From contig JAPDFW010000080.1 of assembly GCA_028826165.1 (NCBI GenBank), positions 62,001-126,000 of the forward strand: a stretch of DNA of 64,000 nt, in the 5' to 3' direction. The translations under genes were made by a program, and so were the position numbers. Of the stretch, positions 44,245 through 54,347 are shown one piece after another. Position 1 is the first letter of the stretch, and every line of letters begins with the position of its first letter. The notes under the pieces are model-generated. The model was not told where the DNA came from. It ran no database searches and saw nothing but the letters and a program-made list of their open reading frames with translations. The stretch comes from Anaeramoeba ignava (Eukaryota > Metamonada > Anaeramoebidae).

Positions 44245-44824
44245 TTTTAATTAATTCCTTTTTTCAATTCTTTTTTTCAAGAAGAAAAATAAAAAGCAAA
44301 ATTAAAAATATTTTTTTATTTTTAATTTAAATAAATTTTTTAATTTATATTTTGATCCTTATTAAATTTTTGTTTCAAATCATTCAAAAACCTTAAAGAT
44401 CATTTGAAATTAGAAAGGGGTATGTTTTTTAATTAAATAAGAAAGAACAAAAAAATTTTTTTGAATTGTTTATCAATAAAAATGATCAAATAAAAAAAAA
44501 AAACTTAAACAATCCAAATAAAAGAACTCAAATTGCTTCTTGAAATGGAAACGAGATTTTACTTTGAATTTTCTATTAAAGTTTTGATTTGTTTTTTTTT
44601 TTTGAAATTAAAAAAAAAAAGATTTTATAATTGAAGAAGGGGTATTTTTTTTAATTAAAAAAAAAGGAGAATAAAAGAAAAAAAAAAAGCAAATTGTTCT
44701 TTCATTTTTTTTCTTTCTTCTTTCTTTATTCACTTAATTCATTGTAAGTTAATTTAAACCCCTTTTTTTGTTTTTTTTTTATTATTATTTCCAATTTTTC
44801 TTCAAAAAAAAAATAGAAATACAA
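44245..44824. other. Spacer between propeller copies 3 and 4
   Basis: 580 bp, AT-rich. The first ~60 bp repeat the family 3' element (TTTTTTCAAGAAGAAAAATA). Two similar blocks with a GGGGTAT word followed by TTTTTTAATTAA occur at about 44416 and 44639. This differs from the copy 1-3 spacers. No gene is present. Confidence 0.6.
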
Positions 44825-46918
44825 ATGAACTTTGGTTTGCTTTTCTTTCTTTCCTTTGCTTGCTTCTTTTTGCTGATTCAAACTCAATTTAATGAAACAA
44901 ATTCTTTGAATTTACCACTTGGAATCGATTGGGTTACTTCTAGTTTTCTTGATGAAGATGCTGGATTTCTTTATTTTCTTGATCAAAGAAACACTGATGA
45001 AACGTATCTTTGGAAATATGATATGAATACTCTTGATATTTTGAACTATACTGAAATTGGGGTTGATTGTTATGGTGAATATGGAGCGATTGATACTGTA
45101 AACAAGCTTCTTTATGTTGCAAAATATTACTCTGGATCTCAATTTTTCAAAATTGATTTGAATACAATGCAAGTTGTTGATAATATAACCTTAACTGTTC
45201 CATCTGGTAATCATGCTGTAAGAGTTGAAATTGATGTTGTTAATCAAAAAGCCTATGTTGGATATCAAAATCCGATCTATGTTGTTAAAGTTGATTTGGC
45301 ATCATTTACTGAAGGATCAAATTTAACTCTTTCAAACGACAAGATGACAGGATCTGTGATTGATGTTGATAATGGGATATTGTATGTCTCAACAGATTCA
45401 AATTCTGGAAACAATGCAACAATTTACAAAATTGATTTATCAACCTTCACACAAGTTGATTCTCTTTTAGTAAGTTTATCAGGTGTGGCATATTTAAAAT
45501 GTGGAGTGATTGATAGCACAAATCAAATGATGTATTTTGGAACTAATCAATGGCCAACGAAAATTGTCAAAATCAATTCAGCAGATTTCACATCAGTTGG
45601 ATCAGTGACAACAACACTTGGAGGAGATTGTTATGGAGCAGGAATTGATGAAACAAATGGATTTGCTTATTTCTTAAATTCCTATTATATTTACAAATTG
45701 ACTTTGGCGAGCTTTACAGTTACAGGATCGGTTGACTTCGATTCTTTTTGGCTGGACTCAATGGTTCTTGATTCATCTGCTGGAAATGCTTACATCACAT
45801 CAGGACTAGCTCAAGTAATTCAAGTCAATTTACCATCACTTACTGAAGGGAACAAGAGTAATTCGATTGTTTATACAGATCCAGAATTTATTTTCATTGA
45901 TGAACCAAACCAAATTGCTTATATTTACTTTGAGAATCTTGGAGGAATAATTTCCAAAATTGATCTTCAATCATTTTCACTTGTTGATTATTTGATTATT
46001 GAGTTGAATGAATCTATGGATTATGGAGAAATTGATACTACAAATGGATTCATTTATCTTTTCCCTTATCACGAAGATTTAGATATCATTAAAATCAGAT
46101 TATCAAATTTCACTTTTGATGGAATTGTAACCGTGGCTACAGATACATCTATCTACGGCACTTCTTTTGATTCCCAAAATCAAGTCCTTTATGTTGAAAT
46201 ATATAACGATACGGAATCAGAATACTATTTAGCCAAAATTACTTGTCCTGATTTACAAATTATTGATTCTTTACTTTTGGATAATTTAAATGTTTATAAG
46301 ATGCACCTTGATTCTTCACATGGATATCTTTATATCTTGCTCAAGAATAATTCTGCTAGTAGTTCCAAATATTTTATCTTTCAATACCAAACATCTCCTT
46401 TAAATCAAATAGGCTCAGTAGATTTAACTCAATATTATGTATCCAAATCAGTTCTTGATAAAACTCACCAATTCATTTATTTTGGAGATTATGATTATGA
46501 TGTCTATTATTATTTCATTTATCGAGTGGATTTGGTTACTATGCAAGTTATGAGTGGTTCTTTATATACAGAATCTGAAGATCTATATGGGTCTTTTATG
46601 TCCCCAAATGATGATTGGGTGTATTTCGTTGTTGATTATTACAATTCAGATACTGATGAATATGAAGGAGCAATACTCCAAATTGAAGCAAGTTCAAATC
46701 AATTAATTTCAAACACAACATTTGATTCTGAATTCCTTTATGGTTATCTCTATGCTTCAGATCAATCAAAAAATTATGGATATCTTTTAGATTATTATTC
46801 AACACCAGTTACCCTTTATCAATTACCATTTGGAGATTTACCACCTTCTTCAAGTCAACAAATTCTTTTTTCATTTTTGATTTTTGGAATAATGATTTTG
46901 ATTTTGGGATTATTTTAA
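44825..46918 (+). CDS. Secreted/GPI-anchored double beta-propeller protein, copy 4
   Basis: 697 aa, single exon. I place the start at ATG 44825 because it begins the family signal peptide (MNFGLLFFLSFACFFLLIQ); an open frame extends 57 bp further 5' without family sequence. The fourteen-blade core shares blocks with different relatives: the first blade resembles copies 2 and 7 (DILNYTEIG, WKYDMNTLDILNYT), while blades 4-5 match copy 3. That mosaic suggests gene conversion. Downstream of the stop a 1.8-kb AT satellite separates this gene from copy 5. The tail is PPSSSQQ plus the GPI-type hydrophobic segment. Confidence 0.85.
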   Translation: MNFGLLFFLSFACFFLLIQTQFNETNSLNLPLGIDWVTSSFLDEDAGFLYFLDQRNTDETYLWKYDMNTLDILNYTEIGVDCYGEYGAIDTVNKLLYVAKYYSGSQFFKIDLNTMQVVDNITLTVPSGNHAVRVEIDVVNQKAYVGYQNPIYVVKVDLASFTEGSNLTLSNDKMTGSVIDVDNGILYVSTDSNSGNNATIYKIDLSTFTQVDSLLVSLSGVAYLKCGVIDSTNQMMYFGTNQWPTKIVKINSADFTSVGSVTTTLGGDCYGAGIDETNGFAYFLNSYYIYKLTLASFTVTGSVDFDSFWLDSMVLDSSAGNAYITSGLAQVIQVNLPSLTEGNKSNSIVYTDPEFIFIDEPNQIAYIYFENLGGIISKIDLQSFSLVDYLIIELNESMDYGEIDTTNGFIYLFPYHEDLDIIKIRLSNFTFDGIVTVATDTSIYGTSFDSQNQVLYVEIYNDTESEYYLAKITCPDLQIIDSLLLDNLNVYKMHLDSSHGYLYILLKNNSASSSKYFIFQYQTSPLNQIGSVDLTQYYVSKSVLDKTHQFIYFGDYDYDVYYYFIYRVDLVTMQVMSGSLYTESEDLYGSFMSPNDDWVYFVVDYYNSDTDEYEGAILQIEASSNQLISNTTFDSEFLYGYLYASDQSKNYGYLLDYYSTPVTLYQLPFGDLPPSSSQQILFSFLIFGIMILILGLF

Positions 46919-49422
46919 TTTTAATTCCTTTTTTCAATTTCTTTTTTCAAGAAGATAATAAACACCAAATTCAACATTCAATATTCAATTCAATATTCAA
47001 CATTCAATATTCAATTCAATATTCAATATTCAATATTTAATATTTAATATTCAATATTTAATATTTAATATTTAATATTCAATTCAATATTTAATATTTA
47101 ATATTTAATATTTAATATTTAATATTCAATTTAATATTTAATATTTAATTCAATATTTAATATTCAATATTCAATATTTAATATTCAATTCAATTCAATA
47201 TTTAATATCCAATTCAATATTTAATATTCAATTCAATATTTAATATCCAATTCAATATTTAATATTCAATTCAATTCAATATTCAATATTCAATATTTAA
47301 TATTTAATATTTAATATTCAATATTCAATTTAATTCAATATTTAATATTCAATTCAATATTTAATATTTAATATCCAATATTTAATAATTTAATATTTAA
47401 TATTTAATATTTAATATTTAATATTTAATATTTAATATTCAATTTAATTCAATATTTAATATTCAATATTCAATATTTAATATTTAATTCAATTCAATAT
47501 TTAATATCCAATTCAATATTTAATATTCAATTCAATATTTAATATCCAATTCAATATTTAATATTCAATTCAATTCAATATTCAATATTCAATATTTAAT
47601 ATTTAATATTTTAATATTCAATTTAATTCAATATTTAATATTCAATTCAATATTCAATATTTAATATTCAATTCAATATTCAATTCAATATTCAATTCAA
47701 TTCAATATTTAATATCCAATTCAATATTCAATATTCAATATTTAATATTCAATTCAATATTTAATATTCAATTCAATTCAATTTAATTCAATATTCAATT
47801 CAATATTTAATATTCAATATTCAATTCAATTCAATTCAATATTTAATTCAATTCAATTCAATATTTAATATTTAATATTTAATATTTAATTCAATATTTA
47901 ATTTAATATTTAATATTCAATTCAATTCAATTCAATTCAATATTCAATTCAATATTTAATATCCAATTCAATATTTAATTCAATATTCAATATTCAATTC
48001 AATTCAATTCAATTCAATATTTAATATTCAATTCAATATTTAATATCCAATTCAATATTCAATATTTAATTCAATATTTAATATTCAATTCAATTCAATA
48101 TTCAATATTTAATATTCAATTCAATTCAATATTCAATATTTAATATTCAATTCAATATTTAATATTCAATTCAATATTCAATATTTAATTCAATATTTAA
48201 TATTCAATTCAATATTTAATATTCAATATTTAATATCCAATTCAATATTTAATATTCAATTCAATATTTAATATTCAATTCAATATTTAATATCCAATAT
48301 TTAATATTCAATTCAATTCAATCCAATTCAATCCAATTTAAATTCAATATTTAATATTCAATATTTAATATCCAATTCAATATTTAATATTCAATATTCA
48401 ATATTCAATATTCAATTCAATATTTAATATCCAATTCAATTCAATATTCAATATTTAATATTTAATTCAATATTTAATATTCAATTCAATTCAATTCAAT
48501 ATTTAATATTCAATTCAATATTTAATATTCAATATTTAATATTCAATTCAATATTTAATATTTAATTCAATATTTAATATTCAATATTCAATTCAATATT
48601 TAATATTCAATATTTAATATTCAATTCAATATTCAATATTCAATATTCAATTCAATATTTAATTCAATATTTAATTCAATATTTAATATTTAATTCAATA
48701 TTCAATTCAATTCAATTCAATATTTAATATTCAATTCAATATTTAATATTTAGTTTAATTACAAAAAGAAAGGAACAAAAAATTTTTTTTTTCCAGTTCT
48801 TTTCTTGTTTTCTTTTTTAAAAAAGGGGTTAATTTTTAATTATAAATTTAAATTAAAATTATTTAAAAACAGGACTATTTGTTTGTTTGATTCTTTTTGT
48901 GGAATTTCTAATTTTTAATTTTGAAATCAATTTATTTTATTTTTGATTTATTTGATCAGTAAATAAAAATTGGCGATTCGAAATGAATTGATTTAAAATT
49001 AAATTAAAATTATTTAAAAAAAGAATTTGTTGAAAGAAAAGCGATCAAATTGTTTCTTTTTTTTTTTTAAATTAAAATAAAAAGGGGGTTTTTTTTAACT
49101 TAATCTTATTTAAAATAAATTGAGAATAAATAGAAAACTAATTAAATTTAATTTGTTGTAAATTAAATTTAAATTAAATTGAACTTGAAAAAAAATTTTT
49201 TTTTCTATTGATCAAAAAAAAAATGAGAATAAAAGAAAATGAAACTAGCAAAAAAAATTATTTTTTTCATTCATTTCAACTTGTTTTTTTTTTTAAAAAA
49301 CAATAACTGATTTACTTGTTCTTCTTTACTAATTCTATTCAATGTAACTTAATTAATTTTGTTGTTTTTATTTTTTGTTCACTAATTGTGTATTTTAAAT
49401 CAAAAAAAAATAGAGAATAAAA
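46919..49422. repeat. 1.8-kb TTCAATATTTAATA satellite plus spacer between copies 4 and 5
   Basis: From ~46967 to ~48755 the sequence is built only from the words ATTCA, ATTTA, ATTCC and their joins (TTCAATATT, TTTAATATT, TTCAATTCAATA). Spacing is mainly 5 and 10 bp, with no fixed longer period. The remaining ~660 bp (48760-49422) are ordinary AT-rich spacer with GGGG-containing words at about 48825 and 49084 and no gene. Copy 5's promoter should lie at its right end. Confidence 0.85.
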
Positions 49423-51504
49423 ATGAACACTGTTTTGCTTTTCTTGGTTTCAATAAGTTGTTTCTTTTTGATGGTTCAATCCGAATTCAATTTCGCGAGT
49501 TCATTAAATTTACCAACAGGGATTTCGAATGGTTATCAAACTCACCTTGATGAAGATGCTGGATTTGTTTATTTTATTGATGCAAAAGAAAATGGAGACA
49601 CTTTTCTTTTCAAATATGACATAGACACTCTTGATTATTTGGATTATAGTAAGATTGAGATTGAGGGTTGCGTCATTGGAGCGATTGATACTGTAAACAA
49701 AGTTATTTATGTTATGACTTATTTTGGAAGTCAGTTGTCGAAAATTGATTTGAATACAATGCAAATTGTTGCCAATCTAACCTTAAGTGCTCCCTTTTAC
49801 AATAGCCCACAAAGAATGGAAATTGATGTTGTTAATCAAAAGGTTTATGTTGGATATAATAACCCAAGCTCTGTTTACAAAGTTGATTTGGCTTCATTTA
49901 CTGAAGAAGCATTTCTATCTCTTTCAAACGACAAGGTGACAGGATCTGTGATTGATGTTGATAATGGGATATTGTATGCTGCAACAGATTCAAATTATGG
50001 AAACAATGCAACAATTTACAAAATTGATTTATCAACTTTCACACAAGTTGATTCTCTTTTAGTAGGTTTCTCAGGTGTGGCATATTTAAAATGTGGAGTG
50101 ATTGATAACACAAATCAAATGATGTATTTTGGAACTAATCAAAATCCAATGAATATTGTGAAAATCAATTTGGCAGATTTCACACCAATTGAAGTAAGTG
50201 CAACAGCGCAAAGCGATTGTCGATCAGCAGGAATTGATGAAACAAACGGATTTGCTTATTTCTTAACTGGAAGAAATATTTCAAAATTGGATTTAACAAT
50301 TTTCGCAATAACAGATTATCTTTATTTCGAGCATGACTACTTTTATTCAATGGCTCTTGATTCATCTGCTCAAAATGCTTACATGGTATCTTCAAGTTCT
50401 AATGTTTATCAACTAAATTTGCCAGCACTTACAGAAGGAAACAAGAGTGATTCTATTCTTTATACCTCGGTAGAATTTATGTTGATTGATGAAACAAATC
50501 AAATTGGATATATTTACTTTGATAACTATGGAGGAATAATTGTGAAAATCGATCTTCAATCATTTTCACTTGTTGATCATTTTATTATTGGTTTGTCTCT
50601 ATACATTTATGATGGAGAAATTGATAACATTAATGGATTCATGTATCTCTTCCTAGATAATAATAGTAATTTTGTAATTATGAAAATCAATTTAGCAGAT
50701 TTCTCAATTAATGAAACTGTCCAAATAGCCTCAGGTATAGAAGCTTACGAATTTGCTTTTGATTCCCAAACTCAAATTCTTTATGTTGAGTATTATAATG
50801 ACACTTATGGCATCGACTATTTAATGAAAATTAGTTGTCCTGATTTACAAATTATTGATTCTGTGGATTTCGGACAAATGGGTGTTTATGGTGTATATTT
50901 TGATATTTCACGTGGATACTCTTATATTTGGTACGAAGATTTCAGTGCAATTGGTTCAGAATATTTTGTTTATAAAGTACAATTATCAAATCTCGGTATA
51001 ATTGCCCAAGTTGATTTAACAGATTATGATATTGATGAATGTCTTCTTGATAAAACTGATCAACTCCTTTATATTTTGTATCATGATGTTGATTATTACT
51101 ACTTCCTTCGCAGTATTGATTTGGTTAATATGCAAGTTATGAATAATCCATTAAACACAACTTATGAAGACTATTACACATTTTTAATTGAACCAAATGA
51201 TGCCTTATTATTTCTTGTTATGGAATATTACAACGAAACTTCTTATGAATATGAAGGAAAATTACTTCAAATTGAAGCAAGTTCAAATCAATTAATTTCA
51301 GACACACTCATTGATTATGATTTGTTTGTCTATTACGAGTATGGTTCAGACCCATCAAAAAATTATGGATATCTATTAGATTATCATACAACACCAATTA
51401 CTTTTTATCAAATTTCATTTACAACACCACCTCCTTCTTCAAGTCAACAAATTCTTTTTTCATTTTTGATTTTTGGAATAATGATGATTTTGGGATTATT
51501 TTAA
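49423..51504 (+). CDS. Secreted/GPI-anchored double beta-propeller protein, copy 5
   Basis: 693 aa, single exon. The signal peptide is MNTVLLFLVSISCFFLMVQ. It forms a subgroup with copy 6: both carry YLDYSKI in blade 1, YIWYEDFSAIG or the like in blade 11, YDIDECLLDKTDQLLYILY in blade 12 and FLIEPNDALLFL in blade 13, where the other copies have HQLIYFG and different residues. The stalk is TTPPPSSSQQ with the family GPI-type tail. The copy 5-6 subgroup therefore duplicated after splitting from copies 1-4 and 7. Function is unknown beyond the inferred surface location. Confidence 0.85.
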   Translation: MNTVLLFLVSISCFFLMVQSEFNFASSLNLPTGISNGYQTHLDEDAGFVYFIDAKENGDTFLFKYDIDTLDYLDYSKIEIEGCVIGAIDTVNKVIYVMTYFGSQLSKIDLNTMQIVANLTLSAPFYNSPQRMEIDVVNQKVYVGYNNPSSVYKVDLASFTEEAFLSLSNDKVTGSVIDVDNGILYAATDSNYGNNATIYKIDLSTFTQVDSLLVGFSGVAYLKCGVIDNTNQMMYFGTNQNPMNIVKINLADFTPIEVSATAQSDCRSAGIDETNGFAYFLTGRNISKLDLTIFAITDYLYFEHDYFYSMALDSSAQNAYMVSSSSNVYQLNLPALTEGNKSDSILYTSVEFMLIDETNQIGYIYFDNYGGIIVKIDLQSFSLVDHFIIGLSLYIYDGEIDNINGFMYLFLDNNSNFVIMKINLADFSINETVQIASGIEAYEFAFDSQTQILYVEYYNDTYGIDYLMKISCPDLQIIDSVDFGQMGVYGVYFDISRGYSYIWYEDFSAIGSEYFVYKVQLSNLGIIAQVDLTDYDIDECLLDKTDQLLYILYHDVDYYYFLRSIDLVNMQVMNNPLNTTYEDYYTFLIEPNDALLFLVMEYYNETSYEYEGKLLQIEASSNQLISDTLIDYDLFVYYEYGSDPSKNYGYLLDYHTTPITFYQISFTTPPPSSSQQILFSFLIFGIMMILGLF

Positions 51505-51805
51505 TTTTAATTCCTTTTCTCAATTTCTTTTTTCAATTCTTTTTTTCAAGAAGAAAAATAAAAAACAAATTTAATCCAAATTTAAAATCTTTTCTTTTTT
51601 TTATTTAAATTAAAAAGATTAAAAAAATTGTTTTTCATTTTTTTCATTTTTTTTTAAAAACAAAACCTCGATTAATTAAATTGCTTCTTTCTAATTCAAA
51701 TTTAAAGTAATTCAAATCAAATAAAATTTGAATCCCCCTTTTTTATTTTGATTATTAATTTTGTTGCTTTTTTTTTTCAATCAAAAAAAACAAATAGATA
51801 AAACA
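51505..51805. other. Spacer between propeller copies 5 and 6
   Basis: 301 bp. It begins with the shared 3' element (CTTTTTTTCAAGAAGAAAAA) and otherwise shows only A- and T-runs. No gene is present. Confidence 0.6.
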
Positions 51806-53884
51806 ATGAACTCTTTTGTGCTGTTCTTGATTTCAATCAGTTGTTTCTTTTTGATGGTTAAATCTGAATTCAATCTAAAAAGTTCATTAAATTTACCACT
51901 AGGGATTGACTATGCTCAGCAAACCTATCTTGATGAAGATGAAGGATACATTTATTTTGTTGATAAAAGACGAAATAACGACTATTTTCTTTGGAAATAT
52001 GATATGTATACCCTTGATTACTTGGATTATAGTAAAATAATTGATAATTTCGAAACTGGAGCGATTGATACTGTAAACAAGCTTCTCTATGTTGTACCGA
52101 GTTCTGGATCTCAAGTCGCCAAAATTGATTTGAATACAATGCAAGTTGTTGATAGCATAACATTAAGTGTTCCATCCTACAGTAATTCTAAAAAAGTGGA
52201 AATTGATACTCTTAACCAAAAAGCCTATGTTGGATATCGAGATCCAATTTGTATTGTTAAAGTGGATTTGGCATCATTTACTGAAGAATCAAATTTAACT
52301 CTTTCAAACGACAAGGTGACAGGATCTGTGATTGATGTTGACAATGGGATATTGTATGCTGCAACAGATTCAACTTTTGGAGGCAATGCAATAATTTATA
52401 AAATTGCATTATCAACTTTCACTCAAGTTGATTCTCTTTTAGTAAATTTATCAGGTGTATCATATTTGAGATATGGAGTGATCGATAATTCAACTCAAAT
52501 GATGTATTTTGGAACTAATCAATATCCAATGAATATTGTGAAAATCAATTTAACAGATCTCACATCAGTTGGATCAATAAATCCATCACTGCAACCATCT
52601 TGCCTAGGAACAGGGATTGATGTTCCAAATGGATTTGCTTATTTCTTATCTGAATATTATCTTTCTAAATTGGATTTAACAACTTTCACAATAGCAGATT
52701 CATATAATTTACAGAACGATTACTTTACTTCAATGGCTATTGATTCATCTGCTCAAAATGCTTACATAGCAACTAGTGAACATGAAATTTATCAAGTGAA
52801 TTTACCAGCACTTACGAATGGAAGCAAGAGTAATGATATGATTTATATTTTTGCACAATTAATTTTGGTTGATGAAACGAATCAAATTGCTTATATTTAC
52901 TTTGATAGCTATGGAGGAGTAATTGTTAAAATTAATCTTCAATCATTTTCATTTGTTGATTATTTGATTATTGGGTTGTCTCTAGATATATATGATGGAG
53001 AAATTGATAACACTAATGGATTCATTTATCTCTTCCCAGATAATGGGAATTTGGTAATTATGAAAATCAGATTATCAGATTTCTCAATTAATGAAACTGT
53101 TCAAGTAGCTTCAAGTGGATCTGTTTCATATACTTATTTTGATAAACAAAATCAACTTCTTTATGTTGTATTTCATAATAGCAGCGATAATACGCGTAAT
53201 TTGATGGAAATTAGTTGTCCTGATCTCCAAATTATTGATTCTTTGGATTTCGGAAATGTAGATGTTTCTAGGGCATTTTTTGATATTTCACGTGAATACT
53301 CTTATATTTGGTACTACAATTTTAGTGCAGTTGGTTCAAGATATTTTGTTTATAAAGTGGAATTATCAAATCTCTCTATAATCGACCAAATTGATTTAAC
53401 AGGTTATGATATTGATGAATGTATTCTTGATAAAACTGATCAACTCCTTTATATTTTGTATTATAATATTGATTACTACTTCCTTCGCAGTATTGATTTG
53501 GTTAATATGCAAGTTATGAATAATACATTAAACACAACTTATAATTACTATTTTATATTTTTAATTGAACCAAATGATGCCTTATTATTTCTTGATATGG
53601 GCTATTACAATGAATCTTCTGATGAATATGAAGGGGTGGTATTACTTCAAATTGAAGCAAGTTCAAATGAATTAATTTCAAATACATCATTTGATCATGA
53701 TTTGTTTGACTATTACGAGTATGGTTCAGACCCATCAACAAATTATGGATATCTTTTAGATTTTTCTTCAAACCCAGTTACTTTTTATCAAATTTCATTT
53801 ACAAGTCCACCTTCTTCAAGTCAACAAATTCTTTTTTCATTTTTGATTTTCGGAATAATGATTTTGATTTTGGGGTTATTTTAA
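51806..53884 (+). CDS. Secreted/GPI-anchored double beta-propeller protein, copy 6
   Basis: 692 aa, single exon. The start is set at 51806 (MNSFVLFLISISCFFLMVK); a longer open frame from 51761 adds a charged leader that would bury the signal peptide. It is the closest relative of copy 5 in blades 1 and 9-13. Blades 2-4 (SVPSYSN, EESNLTLSNDKVTG) instead match copy 7. Blade 4 has an Ala in place of the usual Asp in the closing strand (IYKIALSTF), a rare change in an otherwise invariant motif. The short stalk SPPSSSQQ is followed by the family hydrophobic tail. Confidence 0.85.
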   Translation: MNSFVLFLISISCFFLMVKSEFNLKSSLNLPLGIDYAQQTYLDEDEGYIYFVDKRRNNDYFLWKYDMYTLDYLDYSKIIDNFETGAIDTVNKLLYVVPSSGSQVAKIDLNTMQVVDSITLSVPSYSNSKKVEIDTLNQKAYVGYRDPICIVKVDLASFTEESNLTLSNDKVTGSVIDVDNGILYAATDSTFGGNAIIYKIALSTFTQVDSLLVNLSGVSYLRYGVIDNSTQMMYFGTNQYPMNIVKINLTDLTSVGSINPSLQPSCLGTGIDVPNGFAYFLSEYYLSKLDLTTFTIADSYNLQNDYFTSMAIDSSAQNAYIATSEHEIYQVNLPALTNGSKSNDMIYIFAQLILVDETNQIAYIYFDSYGGVIVKINLQSFSFVDYLIIGLSLDIYDGEIDNTNGFIYLFPDNGNLVIMKIRLSDFSINETVQVASSGSVSYTYFDKQNQLLYVVFHNSSDNTRNLMEISCPDLQIIDSLDFGNVDVSRAFFDISREYSYIWYYNFSAVGSRYFVYKVELSNLSIIDQIDLTGYDIDECILDKTDQLLYILYYNIDYYFLRSIDLVNMQVMNNTLNTTYNYYFIFLIEPNDALLFLDMGYYNESSDEYEGVVLLQIEASSNELISNTSFDHDLFDYYEYGSDPSTNYGYLLDFSSNPVTFYQISFTSPPSSSQQILFSFLIFGIMILILGLF

Positions 53885-54347
53885 TTTTAATTCCTTTTCT
53901 TTTTTTCAATTTCTTTTTTTCAATTTCTTTTTTTCAATTTCTTTTTTTCAAGAAGAAAAATAAAAAATAATTAAAAATAGTTTTATTTTTTTTTTAATTT
54001 TATTTACTAAATTTGGAGTTTTGTTTTCAATCCAACTTTTAATTTATAGTTTGATCCTTATTAAATTAAAAAGAAAATAAATCCAAAAAATAATTAAAAT
54101 TAATTTAAAAAAAATTTTTTTTTTGTTTTGTTAATTAAAAATAATTAAAAGAAAAAAACTTTCAAAAAAAACCTTTCAAAAAAATTTTTTTTTTTTCATT
54201 TTTCTTTTTTAAAAAAGAAGTTTACTTTATTCAATCCAATTCAATCCAAGTAATTAATTTAATGCAATCCAAGTAATTAATTCAATTCAATTTTAAATTA
54301 ATTTTTGCTTTTTCTTTTTTCTTTTAAAAAAAAATAGAAATTAAAAA
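53885..54347. other. Spacer between propeller copies 6 and 7
   Basis: 463 bp. The 3' part of copy 6 carries a TTCTTTTTTTCAATT unit repeated three times before the TTCAAGAAGAAAAATAAAA element. The rest is A/T-rich and ends in TAGAAATTAAAAA at the copy 7 start, as in copies 2 and 3. Confidence 0.6.
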
